Source of the DNA: Epichloe hybrida
Taxonomy: Eukaryota; Ascomycota; Sordariomycetes; Hypocreales; Clavicipitaceae
Assembly: GCA_019022495.1 (NCBI GenBank)
Contig: JAFEKR010000025.1
Coordinates: 744,001-808,000, forward strand
Direction of reading: 5' to 3'
DNA: 64,000 nt
Each line of letters begins with the position of its first letter. Position 1 is the stretch's first letter. A model generated the notes under the pieces. That model saw only the letters and a list, made by a program, of their open reading frames with translations, did no database searches and had not been told where the DNA came from. This document shows positions 47,608-60,704 of this stretch, one piece after another. A program made the position numbers and the translations under genes.

Positions 47608-49766
47608 ATGTTGGACACCTTCAAGATCATCACCACATCTGGTGTGGTCCTGTGGTCGAGGACTTATGCAGCCCCCAACTCATCCATTGTCAATGATTTC
47701 ATCGCCGACACTTTCATCGAAGAAAAGAATGGCAGCTCAGCATTGAGGGACCCACAATCCGCGGCCACGAATCCCGCCTACAAGAACGACCAGCACAGCT
47801 TGAAGTGGACGGTTGTCAAGGAACTCGGCATCATCTTTGTGGTAGGTCTGGTCTACTCTCTCCACGAGCCTTGCAACAACCACTTGCGCCTTTCTTCATG
47901 CGCCAAAACTCGTCCCTTGTTGAAAGAACCACATTAACCACCCTTTTCTTTCTCTTAGGCTGTCTATCGGTCCCTGCTCCATCTTTCTTGGGTTGATCAA
48001 CTCGTCGACAACATTACGACCATCTTTGTCAAACTCTACGGCGAGCAGCTCACAAAACCGCACTCGACTGTCGTCGAATGCACCGGCTTCGATGACTACT
48101 TTGATCAACAACTACAAGAGCTAGATGCCTCGAGTACAGCTCCACCAGCAGTAACAAGCGCATCCGCGAATGATGTTCCCGCCGCCGCTCCGGGGCTCAA
48201 CTACCGAGGTCGCCATGTCAACGACCTACATGACGATGGCGCGTCCAACGACTCCAGTCCTGTGGCTACCCCGAACACATCAAGACCTTCCACACCCAGC
48301 ACAAACATCCTCCTCGTTGCCAAGGCTGGGCCTGTCGCCAGAATGTCGCGACGAGCCCGCAAAGCGAAAAACACATCCGCCCCAGCCTCATCAGGCGACG
48401 AGTCCTCCAAAGCCGCTTCCAAGAAAGGCGCCAAAAAGGTCGGCCGTACGTGGAACGACGACGGCACTGCAGGCGAAGCTGATCCTGACCTGCGCCTAGA
48501 CTACTCTGCGCAGACGAATCCCACCGGCGACTCGGAGGCTGAGACGACCCGCGGCCGATCCAGCGCTGTCGACGCCGTCGACTCCGCCACATGGGGAACC
48601 ATCACCAAGGGAAAATTCGTCCTCAAAGATCTCGGTGACGAGGTGCAGCATCTTCTCGCCTCCGCTGAAGCAGACAAGGCCGCCGCCGCCGCCAAATCGG
48701 AATCCAAAACAGGCCTACTGGGTTCCGGAGTCAGCGTCATCAGCGGCATGTTCCGCAACGTCGTAGGCGGCAAGACACTCACCAAGGAAGATCTCGACAA
48801 GGCCATGAAGGGCATGGAAGAGCACTTACTCCGCAAAAACGTCGCCCGCGAAGCAGCTGTCCGTCTCTGTGAAGGCGTAGAGAAGGAACTCATTGGCGTC
48901 AAGACGGGATCCTTCGAAGGCATCAACACCAAGATCCAGTCCGCCATGGAATCCTCCCTCACCAAGATGCTCACGCCCACCTCCTCGCTCGACCTCCTCC
49001 GCGAAATCGACTCCATCGCCGCACCCCCGGTCACGTCCCTCCGCAAACCCCGTCCCTACGTCATCTCCATTGTCGGCGTCAACGGCGTTGGCAAGTCCAC
49101 CAACCTCTCCAAGATCTGCTTCTTCCTCCTCCAAAACAAATACAAGGTTCTCATCGCCGCCGGCGACACCTTCCGCTCCGGTGCCGTAGAGCAGCTTGCC
49201 GTCCACGCACGCAACCTCAAAGAACTCACGGTCCGCGAAGGCGGTCAAGTAGAGCTCTACCAAAAGGGCTACGGCAAGGACGCCGCCACCGTCGCCAAGG
49301 ATGCCGTCACCCACGCTGCCCAACAAGGCTTCGACGTCGTCCTCATTGACACCGCTGGCCGGAGACACAATGACCAGCGACTCATGTCGTCGTTGGAGAA
49401 ATTTGCCAAATTCGCCCAGCCAGACAAGATCCTCATGGTAGGCGAGGTACGTCAACTCTCCCCCCTCCCCATAAGCACAGGTCACGAAAATAACATTACT
49501 GACCCCTGCTCCTCTCCCAGGCTCTCGTGGGAACAGACTCCGTCGCCCAAGCGCGCAACTTCAACGCCGCCTTTGGATCTGCCCGCTCCCTAGACGGCTT
49601 CATCATCTCCAAGTGCGACACCGTCGGCGACATGGTCGGCACGCTCGTCAGTCTCGTTCACGCCACCAATGTCCCCGTGCTGTTCGTAGGCGTGGGACAG
49701 CACTACTCTGACTTGAGAAATTTCAGCGTCAGGTGGGCTGTGGAGAAGCTGCTTAGTAGTAATTAG
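47608..49766 (+). CDS. srp101: Signal recognition particle receptor subunit alpha
   Basis: Three exons: 47608-47841, 47959-49446 and 49521-49766, giving 655 aa. The SRX longin-type N-domain begins MLDTFKIITTSGVVLWSRTY and contains VVKELGIIFVAVYRSLLHL across the first intron. A charged linker (about 150-330) follows. The NG domain has a helical N region and then the SRP GTPase motifs: G1 GVNGVGKST (about 451-459), DTFRSGAVEQL, DTAGR (about 535) and SKCDTVGD. The closing GVGQHYSDLR is typical of FtsY/SRalpha. The protein docks SRP-ribosome complexes at the ER membrane together with the beta subunit. Length and motifs are normal for a fungal Srp101. Confidence 0.96.
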
Positions 49767-50887
49767 AGGACGGGCTGTGGAAAAAAAAAGAGAAGAAGAG
49801 ATTTTCCTTACTATCGCCATGTTCATGTGATGATACAACTATGAATACCCCCTTTTCATTGGGCTTGATAAGCTTGTAACTTTTTGGGTATACTCGTCGG
49901 GGATGAGATGCAGTTCGGGAATCTGAATGAGACACCCCCCCCCCCCCCTTTTTTCCTTGTTGGATCCCCCTGAGAAAACTCAAGAAAAACACACTCAGTC
50001 CATTCCTACTCTTTGATGACACAAACGTATGTGAATCTAGATTGTCTTTTCCACACATTGACTTCATTGTTGAGCATGTGGTGTTTCTTGTGAGCCACAT
50101 TCACGTGTCATGGCCAGAGAGAGATGCAGCTGTAATTGTAAGTTGAGTGGATTATTAAACTATTTGCCGGCAAGACCATCTCTCTACTAGCGAGTGGCCC
50201 CATCCCTCGTACGCTATGCATGAAGAAAACAACAACCAAAGAACGTGACATAGGAAACAAAAGATCGATAACGGCACCAAAAAAATAAAGCGGTTGGCCC
50301 ACTATAGAATGGTATAGTAAAAATTAGAACTTGACCTGGCAAACTACTCCCACCGCCGTCCGTCCATCCCCTCTCTGCAGACCCTCTTTGACAATATCCA
50401 CGGTCAAGCAATGCCTTCTTTCGCTTGCATCAATCTGAGAAAAGAAGCTGTTGCTCCGTGTGGCATTGGGCCCTGCTTTTGCAGCAGGAAAAAAGAAAAA
50501 CAAAGGGGAAACCCCAAAACCAAACGCATCAATAGCGGAACAGAAAATCATCCAAACCGGGGGTATCTTTCTAGGGGTTCAAGATTAGCATTCTGGTGTA
50601 TTCGGTCTCGTCCTTGAACAACAACAAGGCAAGTGCTTCAAACTATCAAGCAAGCAAGCAAGCAAGATTTAAGACAGCCATTCTTCTTGAAAGCATAACG
50701 ACAAAGGAAAGTAGGTGATGATAGAAGAACCAACGAGTTGCTTGTAGCGCAGCGTTGTATGTTACGTGTAGGAGATGATTAGGTCTGGGCGGGTTATTCT
50801 CGACTCCAGACCACATCCGCCCAAAAGGTCCAGTTTGTTTTCTTCACCCGCCGGCCAGTCATAATAAAGAAAACATCAGGCCCAGGC
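49767..50887. other. convergent 3' interval
   Basis: 1.1 kb between two converging genes. Contains a C14 run (about 49935-49948) and a CAAG microsatellite (about 50646-50667). No gene seen. Confidence 0.6.
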
Positions 50888-53800
50888 TCAATCCTCTTCA
50901 AAAAAGTCATCATCATCAAATTCGCCCGGTTGAGCATCAGAATCGTATCCACTCTCGCGCATCATCGGCGGTGTTCTGGGTTGCTCGTTGCGCTCTTGGT
51001 GACGGGGCGCCGGGGTGTCCAGGCCAACCGGCAGCTTGTCTGACCTTCGAGAGCTGTTGGATTCTCCACGATTGCGGCCCAGAGAGCTGCTTCCTTGTGA
51101 AGTGTAACGACGGCCGGTGCTGGCAAAAGCCGTTGGCTGCGGCCGGTTGTCTGATGTCGGTGTTTGGCGCAAGCCTGAAGCCGGAGGCGTCAAGAGACCG
51201 CTCAGAAGACTGCTTTGAGGCCCTGGGTTTGTCCTGCTCTTAGAAGGTGTGGCGTTGTGCCCAGAGGCAGAGGCAGGGGGGCTCAGGACTCCGGAAATTG
51301 TGCGAAAGCTCGGCTGACTCGACTTTCGCCAGTTGCCCCAAGCCGCCGCAATGGGGCCGATTGTCTGCGCAACCCGAGGAGTGGCGGCCTGGATGCTCTG
51401 GGCGATGTTGGGCAAGCTGATGGCCGACCCTCCATTCATTGCTCTCTCGCGCTCCTGCTCTTCCATCTGCAGGTTGGCCTTGAGCCTGATGGTCGCGTCC
51501 TTGATGGTGTCACGGTCATAGTCATCGCTGGACAAAGCAGTGATGATGTCTTGGAGGTCTCCGTGCCTCACAGCCAAGAGTTCGCGCAACCAGCTAATCT
51601 CGTCGTCGCGCTTTGAAATCTTGGATGCAGCATCGGGGTCGGTCTTGGACAGAGAGTGCTCGAGTTCCTCAATGCGTTGTTCGCGGGCTTGGAGTTGCTC
51701 CTGAAGGACCATGATGGATTCCCGAAGGGCTTGGGGAGAGATCTTTTCTGGACGATCGAGAGGTTCGGCAACCTGTTTAGGTTGGGCAATGATGGTGGCA
51801 GCAGCGGCACCGGGCTCCACGCCTGCAGCCTTTGCTGCTTGAGCTGCGGCGGCAGCAGCTTCCTTGGCGATTTCTAACCTATCAGTAAGATGCAAGACTC
51901 GGTCTTGGAGATGCTCAATCTTGGATGATGAGAGACTGAGTCGCTCAAGCAGTTGCTGCTCAGTGCGTGAGGCATCTTCCGAAGCATTGTTGATCTGGCG
52001 GTCATATTTGGCCTGCATGTCCTCAATCTCGTTGTGGTGCTTGAGCCGCGCTGCTTCCAACTCGGAAACCTTGGTGCTTTGGGCATCCTCGAGCAGCATT
52101 TCGTTCTGGGCCTTGGCGGTGTCGGCTTCGAGTTTGACGTTGTCCAATTCAGCACGTAGCTTGGAGTTCTGTTCCTCCAGCTCTTCGCGGATGACATTGA
52201 CTTGATTATTGGCTGCATCAATTTCAATCTGCATAGAAATGCGAGTTCGCTTGACTTCACTCGCTCCAGATTCTCGCGCTTCCTCAAATTCGCGCTGGTA
52301 GCGCGCAGCCGCCTGTTGAAGCTTATAATTCTCGGTTCGGAGTTCACCTAGCAGACCCTCAAGTCGTTTGCATTCATTGGCGGCACGCATACCAGATCTC
52401 TCATTGTCCTGCAAGCGTTCCATTTCAACCTCGAGTCGCTCGCGCGTCTTTGCTTCGGCTTGAAGTCTGGCGTCCAGGACTTCCTGTCTGGCCAGCATCG
52501 CTTGGTCTCGCTTGATGCGACGAGCATCTTCCTCGGATACCTCACGAGCCGCCCTGGCGATGTCTTCTTGAAGGGACATGAATTTTGATCGCCAGGACTC
52601 GCGGAGCCTCTCGTTCTCCTCAAGCTGGGCACTAAGGGTGTTGAGTGATTTCTGCAAATGCTTGTTCTCGTCAAGTGTGTGGGCAAGCTCGCCAGCTGCG
52701 CGCCGTGCATTTTCGTCGGCTCGTTCAGCCTCGGAGCGCCAGTGATTGTTGTCTAGGCGAACAGCTTTGAGGTCTCCTTCCAAAGCGTTGAACTTGTTGG
52801 TCATTTCACTCTGAGACTGGGCTGAGTTGTCTTGTGCAGCCTCCAGCAGAGTCATGCGCATAGCACTCTTGCCACTTTGCTTCTCAAGGGTCTTGATTTT
52901 CGCATCCTTGTCCTCGACCAAGTCGCGAAGACGGCTCTCGTCTTCAGAAGAGATTTGCAGAAGTCGCTGCACTTCGGACAATCTGTCCTCCGCGGCGCGT
53001 CGTGATTTGGCTTCTTCTTCGGTCTTGTCTTCCTGAAGCCTGAGTCGTTCCTCTAGATCAGTTACGCGCTGGTCGTAGACACTGCGGTTCAATATTTCCA
53101 CCTCAACGCGAGTCTCGGCAGCTTGTAGTTGACGGTTGAGTTCAGCTGCAGCGTCTTCCGCGGCGCGGCGTTCCATAATCTCCTTATCCGACTTGAGTTG
53201 CTCATTGGACAGTCGTTGGCCGAGGTCCATCATCATAGCCTGAAGCTCAGAGATCTTTTGTTGGGCGTGCTCCTCGGGTCCGGGGGTAAGCATGTCCCGC
53301 TCTCGCACATTGCCCTTCGGGCCGTCTACTAGTGGGACAGTCTCAAGGCTTGCCGTCAACTGTTTCCTAATTTCCTCCAAGGCCTTCAAAACGGTGGCGG
53401 AGGTCGCGCCATTCGCCTGTGATTCTTGGTCAGACACAGAGGAAACGGCTGGCTGGTTGCGGTAATGCGCAGCGAGAGCCTCCGTCACAGCCAAGCGAAT
53501 TTGCTCCATTCTGCGGTCACGGCGGGGGCTCATTGATCGCCGAGGAGCTGGCTCCTCATCTTCATCGTCTGCATCGCTGTCTTGAACCTCTTCAGAAACG
53601 CTGCGGATCTCACGACCAGAAACGCTGCGGATCTCACGACCAGAAACGCTGCGGATCTCACGACGAGTTGACGGATTACGACCGGCATTGGAAGTTAATG
53701 AATTTTGAATGAGGCTCAAAGTCTTCTCAAGGGGACCCAGTCGGGAGGCAAGCAGAGTGCCAAGAAGCTCGTTGACGCGGCCGTCGAAGAACTGAGCTCT

Positions 53801-56800
53801 GTTCTCCAACTTCTCATGTTCATCCTCAGTGAAAGCACCTTCCCAATCACTCGCAGGTTCACTAGCAATCTCGGGTTCGCCAAATTCGTTTACAAGCTCA
53901 GGTGATCGGGGGCTGATGGGAGGGTCGACGAAGGGATTCTCCAATTCGGTGCTTAACAAGGGAGTGGCATCTGCAATATTACCATATGGGCGGGGGGTGA
54001 GACTGATTCCTTCCCGGGAAAGTTCGTCGACGGGAGGCTGGAAATCCTCAATGAAGCCGAGTTTGAGGGCATCGGTGGACTGTGATTGCCAGTGAGACGA
54101 CTCCTTTGTTTTGTTAACACCCTTAGAGGGGTTGGTCTCCATCAGCTGCATGACAGCATCAATGTCCTCGAATGTTGGTTCGCGGTCCTCGCCGACATCA
54201 GCCAATGGCTCTTCCCCAGGTGCTGCTTCTGGCAAAGAGGTTTCAGCAGGTTCACTTTCGATCGATGGGATCACAGCTGGCGGTTGAACCTCAGTTATGT
54301 GAGGGGATTGGAGTTTAGCAAATCTCGAAGCGCCAAGACCTCTAGGCTTGGGCGTGAGCTTGACACGAGATGCTTGTGTTGGCTCAGGAAGTAATGCCTC
54401 TTCTTCGGAAGGCTCTGCTGCCCGTTTGTCATCTCCAGAGGCCTTGGTGGGTCGAGAAGTAGGCGAGACGCCGACTGGGACAAAGGGCGCGGCAGCGGCA
54501 GAGAGCGAGTTGCGTTCGTCGGCTTCAGACCGCTTGCCACCATGTGACGGTGCCTGTGGCTCAATCTTTGACTCGAAGCTGAGAGGTGCAAAATTCTTGG
54601 CTGTGGGTCCAGCAGGAGATGTTCCTGATGGTGCAGCTGTCGTAGTCATTATATCAATCTGGTCAGAGGTGATGACGGAGGATAGAGAAGTGTCGACTGG
54701 CAAAGTTTGCTCTGTATCGTCCACAGATCCATCCTCAACATCACTATGAAGCTCCTCTTTGTCGGCCTCGACGCCAACTTCAACAACGGATTCGTCGGCC
54801 ACGTCTTCTTCTTCTTCTTCCTCCTCCTCTTTCTCTTCTTCTTTTCCTTTCTCCTTCTGCTCTCCTTCTTCTGGTCTCGCAGCAAACGTGGGAAGAGCAT
54901 CGCCATCAGGAGCTGCACTCTTGGCACGCTTCACTCTTGATTCGTCAATCTGATTGCGCCGGTCTGAGCCGTCTTGAGACTCCTCCGCGGCGTTAGAGAT
55001 CACGGAAGATCTGCTAGAGGGTCTGATGATGGGAATCGCCTTGGATTTCTTGACTGGGCGCATAATGTCGTTGGCGGTAATGCGAATGTTATGAAAGATG
55101 GAATCTTGACGAGCCGTGTGGCCACGTCCAGCGCCAGTGCCACTAACCACGGATTGGAAGGGGGTAAATTCGGGAGCGTCAGGGCGGAACTTGGGTCCAG
55201 ATGTCGAAAAGCTGAAGACTCCTCGGCCAGGGGAGAATGAGGGGGCACTGGCATGCATTTTTGAGAACCCAGGCTGCGGCATCGATTTCGTTGGCTGCTG
55301 AGGCTCTGAAACCTTCTCCGACTCTGGCTTCAAGTCTGTGAAATGATCGCCGCGGACGCATGTTTGGAAAACAGCGGGCTGCTGGATAACGGGAGGCCGG
55401 AAACTGCTGCCGGTAAAGTTGTACATGCCGGGAACGAATGCGTTGGCAGGGTTCAACTTGAATTCAGGGGCTTGGACGTTGAGCTTGGAGAAAGATGATT
55501 TACTGCCATGGCTAGAGTGTTTTGCGCTGCTTGCTCCAGGCTGTTGTTGTTCTGACCAAGGGTTGCTGATAGTGGACGATGTTTTTTGGTGTTGCCAAAC
55601 GGCTGTGGCCAGGTCAAGATTCTGCACAGGAGTGCCAAGGTTACTAGGGTTCGTTTCAATCTCTTGTGCTTCTTCGACATCCTTGCTCGCCTCCACTACT
55701 TCCCTCAAAGAACTCAATGTATTGTTGTTCTCATTGACGATTTCTGGGTTGCTACCATGATCACGGAAGAAATTCTGCGAGAAGGGATGGCCGCGAGAAT
55801 GAGGTCGCGGGTGATGCAACTCCAAAGGCTTTCCAGGCTCGTTGGCAAAGCGCTCAGCGATGGTGAGGCCCTGGGAAGAAGCTTCACGGCTGTGCAAGGG
55901 AGCGAAGGGTTTTGTTGTTACTGCGGATTGGGGGTTGTAATCTTCGTGCTCAAGCTGGTGGCGAAGTTGTTCTTCCAGGTGATATTCGGCGCCTTCAATC
56001 TCAGCTTGAAGGCGATCGCCGTTGCGCTGGACAGGTTCGGGGGTCTTTGACGAGCTCTTGCTCAGGTTCTCCTCATCATCCTCGCGCACGTCCTGGAGGC
56101 GCGGGGACGCAATAGATGCCATTGATTGCGGGTAGTACTGCAGTGACTGGTGTCGCTGGTGTAGCCCAGAGGCTGGACTGCCCATTTGTTGAAGCCCATC
56201 GAGTCCGTGGTGTGAATGGGGAGACAGAATCCCGTTCATATTTGCCAACGGTGAATCGGTACGATGTAAGCCTTGCAGGATGCCAGCCTGATTGTTCCAG
56301 CCCTGGAATGGAGAGTTTCCAGCAGGGAGTGAGATGGACTGACGAGGATTGAATTTCCCAGGAGCGAATGGCACAGGAGATGCGCCAGGGCTGGAATTGC
56401 CAGAAAGAAACTGTGCGGCAGGAAATGGAAACCCAGCGAGACCATGGGTGCTGGAAGCCGAAGAAGTTGGGATCGGCGGTGAGAATGGATGAGAAGGATA
56501 CTGAGCCGAAGCCTGACGTGACGGGGCGGTGGTGGATGGAGATATTGAAGGTTCCGGTGGCTCGTCTACACCCAATGCTCGCAATTTCGCTTCTTGGAGT
56601 TCTTCCATTTGCCTCTTCCAAGCTATACCATCGTATCAGTATTGCAAAAGAAAATTCATTATAATCAGATAGATCATACCATTCAAGTCCGGCAATAGAA
56701 CTTTGTAGCTGTTATTTGTCCGCTCTTGGGCCATGTCATTTGTAGTAGGCCAGTCCAAGCGACTCTGAGAGTCAGATGTGCCTGGAGGTTGATAGCCTTC

Positions 56801-57976
56801 TACCAAAAGATCAAATCCATCGACGCTGTAACCAAGCTCCTTCCAAGAGTCATACATCTTTTCGACCTCTTCGGCTCGGAGAGGAGTGGGTGGACCCCCT
56901 GGAAGACCACGTTCGTCGTCCTGGGGCACCAAAATGATAATGTTCTTGCCTTTCCATGGCACCTTCTTCTTGATCCGTGAGGTCATCACAGATTCTTTGG
57001 GTAATGGCTTCTCCTTGCCTTTCAGGGGGGTTGCCGGTGGCTGAACTTCTCCATTGTCGTTTGGAGAATCCTCAACCTGTTTCTGGGGAACGTCTGTTGC
57101 GTTGGGCGCAGATGAGGGCCCAACTGCAAGAACCTGGTCTTTCGCAAGATCAGCCTCCTCTGAGGTTTGCTGAAGCTCGACGTTGGACATCTTGTTCGCT
57201 CGCGATCCAGCCGCCGTGTCGGGAATCAATTCGGGCTTGAGTGTCTCGAGACTTGATCGTCCTCGTGAGTGACGGGACGATTTTTGCGACCTGGGGCTTG
57301 GTTTCTGGACGGCCCTCGGAGTGCGCGGGTCTCCGTCGTCAAACCAGGCCAATTCGGAGCCGCTCAATGAAGAGTGCTCACTATCGCTTCCTTCGCTAAA
57401 CCAATGACGCGGTTCGGCGTTTACAACACCAGTGGTGTGCGTTCGAATCCAGTCCTCGGTAAGACCGCGATGTTGTCTGCGAGCCCTGTTGGCGAGGACA
57501 GCAGCAGCAGCACTAATAGTGGGCTGCGACTCTTCCCGCGTAGGACTATCGCCTGGCTGGCGCAGAAACGGGGTGTCGATGCTCAAATGGTGGATTGGGG
57601 AGTCGTCTGAAGCTTCGCTACTAAAACTCTGCCGGCGGAGGTTACGATCGGTTCGAGGATAAGGAGAGCCCCAGCTTGCAGTGCCGAAATGATTCTCTTC
57701 CCCGAGCTCAGGGGGTGGAGTTCTCAGTAGTTGCGCAACCCTGCTAGGAAGTTTTGGCGCAGGTAGCGAGGGAAGTACCAGAGACGACTCGATGTCTTCT
57801 TCTTCTCCTCCTTCGCCGTCGGCTGTAGACGCGGTCGACAAGGCTGGGGAACTCGGCGATGGAATTTGACACCGAGCTTCTCCAGTGCCTTCCCGTGCAG
57901 ATGCACCAGGAGCAGGAGTGGTGGGCAGGTTAGATGGCGACGTCTTTGCAGAAGACTGCTCACATTGAGGATGCAT
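50888..57976 (-). CDS. Very large coiled-coil protein, conserved in fungi
   Basis: Two exons, 56680-57976 and 50888-56622, with a 57-nt intron, giving 2,343 aa. The first about 330 residues are disordered. A conserved-looking block, KKVPWKGKNIIILVPQDDER, then EEVEKMYDSWKELGYSVDGF, occurs around 345-400 and continues across the intron (LLPDLNAWKRQMEELQEAKL). A long Pro/Ser/acidic disordered middle follows, including a poly-Glu tract and three 8-aa repeats. From about residue 1440 to 2110 there is a long heptad-like coiled coil, then a basic/Ser-rich tail ending in acidic residues (FDDDDFFEED). I do not recognise a named orthologue; scaffold or cytoskeletal roles are guesses from architecture. 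The ATG at 57976 overlaps a sequence that could be an intron end (CTAAC then GAGCAG), so a further 5' exon near 58180-58280 is possible. Confidence 0.88.
53594..53664. repeat. 24-bp in-frame coding repeat, three units
   Basis: Three copies of a 24-bp unit inside the coiled-coil gene, encoding REIRSVSG-type octads on the minus strand. Near-perfect identity between units points to recent slippage. Confidence 0.9.
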
Positions 57977-59761
57977 AAGTTAGCCCGCAAAATATTTTAT
58001 TCAGGGAGGGCAATCTCCCAGGCAGAGAAGGATTTCGACGGTGACTCGTGGGTTAAGTTACGGCTCAGTTGAGAGCTGACATGGAATGGCCTCTCCCAAG
58101 TAAAGGCCTATCCCTGCAACGTCGACCCACGAAATACCCTGGTGTCGCCCGCGTGTATTGTGGGAAGAAAAATGGTAGGAGGTCTTACCAATGAGACTCA
58201 GCGCAGACGAGAGACCTATCGCCTGCAACTGATTCTCTTTGTTCAAGTTTTCCTTTGCAGGTTCTGGTCTATCGAAGCACACTGTCGATGGCAGATGTGC
58301 GTAGCCGTCGAGACGTCTGGTGGGTACGCGACGCGTTCTCCCGCCGAGATTCCCGTTGTGGTGGATGCTCGAATAAAGGGGGCGGGTACCTGGTTTTTTT
58401 TTTTTTTTTTCCTGGTGGGATGTCGTGGGCGGGAATCAATTCCAGGCGGGGCGTCCGTAAAAGCAGAGGGTCTAATTTGTCAAAAGACGGCAGCATCGGC
58501 GGAAAAGCAAGGCAGCAGAAGAGCAAACACAAGGGCGAATCGATGCGGCCGGACACATCGAGGGGAGGGGGGGCCGGATGGCAAGAGGAAAGAGAGGGTC
58601 ATGTACGGACGTAATCCGTAGAAGATAATTCTCCAAGACAAAGACCTGGCCAAATGGAAGTTTTGGACGCCACAGAGGTTGGGACGGGCCTGCGTTCCCA
58701 AGTGCCAAGTGCCAAGTGCCAAGTGGCCAGAGACCACTGACCAGTGACCAGTGCCGTGCACGCTGGGGTATCCCCGCTGTTACCTTTCAATACGGGCCTC
58801 GGGACAGCAAGCCTACAGCCAGATGGACTTTGAGGATTCCACTCTGATTGGCCAGCCGGTGCTTTAATGAGACGGCCCGCCGACCCAGGAGCAGCACCAG
58901 ACCCTTTCTAGCCCAATTAATGAAGACCCCCTACGGAGTAGTTTGATTACCTCGCCACCCTCATTCTCGGAGCACGGAGTAAACGCGCAGGAGTGAAAAA
59001 TCAGTAAGTGCACAGTACCCCGGAGTAGCTGAGCCTAAAATACGGCTCAGCAGAGATACATACCTGCAGGTTATTCTCCTATGTAGAAGCGCTTCTAAGG
59101 TTTCTTTTGGAGAGGGTTGTTACTACACAGTAGGTGAAACTCCATAGATACATTGAATTCTTTCTAGAATACAGTGGGGTCCCAGTAATGCCGAAGAATT
59201 TCCACCAGAGTCGCCGTTGCTGCTGCTTCGGAATTACTGGGACCCATTGTAAGCATAAAAATGAATCCCCTCTGTTCTACATAGGCGCACAGTACTTTAG
59301 TTGATTTACGTAAATACTTTCTATCCCATGCATAATCCAAAGCCATGCCTGCTCGCATAAACGAATAAGATTATGATGAGCAAAATGCCAAAGGGCCTTG
59401 ATCATCAACATGCATTAATAGTGCAGCCCCAACAAGCAAAGCGACTGACATCACCACTCGACGGAATGCCTCAGCTATTTCCCCGCTAACAAGGGTCCAC
59501 GCCGCTTTAACATCCCTTCAAGCGTTCAGTTTCTTGTGCGCTTTTTTTTGTTTGGGTAGTTCGGCTGCGTTGGCAGGCCCAAGATGATTGCCATTGGGGG
59601 CTGTTCTCTCCTCTCCAATCACCGAGCCCGCTGCGTAGTTTTCTTTTCCATCATCGCGTTATGACTGGCCACGCCATACTCCGTACTCTTGCGAAGAATA
59701 TTTCCTGCATTGCATCGCGATGCCGTGTCATTGTCATTGCCATTGCCCGTAAAAAGCATCA
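57977..59761. other. intergenic with repeats
   Basis: Upstream of the coiled-coil gene and downstream of ADE8. 58058-58290 may hold a 5' non-coding exon with a GTAAGACC donor. Also present: T17 (58394-58410), an AAGTGCC tandem (58699-58725), a CCAGTGA run, TACGGAGTA motifs at about 58930-58990, and the second 78-bp MITE. No other gene seen. Confidence 0.55.
59172..59249. mobile_element. 78-bp pogo/Tc1-mariner-like MITE, copy 2
   Basis: Left end CAGTGGGGTCCCAGTAATGC and the reverse complement of the right end, CAATGGGTCCCAGTAATTCC, match over about 25 bp including CCGAAG. TA flanks both sides (59170-59171 and 59250-59251). Same length and end consensus as the element at 25420-25497, but the centre is different. 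Confidence 0.8.
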
Positions 59762-60704
59762 TCATCCACGCCGTCTACTCAATATCTCCCCAGCCACCTT
59801 GGCCGCACTCCTCACAATCAACTCATGCTCCAAACTGTGTATCCTTTCCTTCAGCTCCTCCAGTCCCTCTCCCTTCCACTCAATTTCCTGCACCATAATG
59901 GGCTCTCCCCTGTCCACCTCCTGCACCACATAATGCACCATGAGGCCCGTCCGCGTGATCCTCCCGGCCTTGAGCTCATCATATGCCCGTTCTATCGCGT
60001 TCGCGCCATCAAACTCGCCCGGCAACCCGGGATGAAGGTTGATTATTCCTGCTATCCCGGCCCTCTCCAACGGCTCTAGAAAGGCCCCCGAGAAGACGTG
60101 CATCCAGCCCGCCAGAACGATCAGCTCCGGCCGCTGCTCGCCCCCCGAGAGGATCTTGTCTGCCAGTGCGGCATCGTACTTTTCCCGCCCGCGTGCGATT
60201 TGCTCCTCATCTTCTTCTCCTTTGCTGACGAATCCGTGGCCGATGAGGTTGAAGTATTCCCATGGGATGCCTGCACTTTGTGAGAAATGTATTTCGAGTA
60301 TTGGTACGTTTGTAAAATGGATGCCAAAAAAAAAAAAAAAAAAAAAAGATCACGGAGGGAAGTAAAATAAGGATAGATGAAGAAGAAAAATCTTGGCGGT
60401 ATGTTTTCGTAAATGCTCCTTTTCTACTTCCAAAACAAAGCATACATGTTCAAGCAACACAAGTGAGAATCAAGATGATTGTGACATGAACGAAGTGAAG
60501 CGGAAAGAATCGGGCCAATATTTACATACCTGCCTTCTCCGCCCGCTGAATAGCATACGCATTCCTGCGATTCACTATCAATTTGACGATGCGACTATTC
60601 GGTATCCGTCCGTCCGCAACAGCATCTATAAGAGCTTGGAAGTTGGAGCCGTAGCCCGACGCCATGACGAGGATGCGACATGGCGATTCACGCGGTGAAG
60701 CCAT
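59762..60704 (-). CDS. ade8: Phosphoribosylglycinamide formyltransferase (GAR transformylase)
   Basis: Two exons, 60530-60704 and 59762-60270, with a 259-nt intron, giving 227 aa, close to the length of yeast Ade8. It transfers a formyl group from 10-formyl-tetrahydrofolate to glycinamide ribonucleotide, the third step of purine synthesis, in the cytosol. N-terminal CRILVMASGYGSNFQALIDA is the nucleotide-binding start; IVNRRNAYAIQRAEKAG follows. Exon 2 carries ELIVLAGWMHVFSGAFLEPL, the catalytic INLHPGLPGEFDGANAI with Asn and His, and an Asp in VVQEVDRGEP. The intron contains a long A-run (about 60327-60347). No missing residue. Confidence 0.95.

Noticed and set aside
59164..59358. 64-codon minus-strand frame
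   Set aside because: Lies mostly within and next to the 78-bp inverted-repeat element; no protein features.
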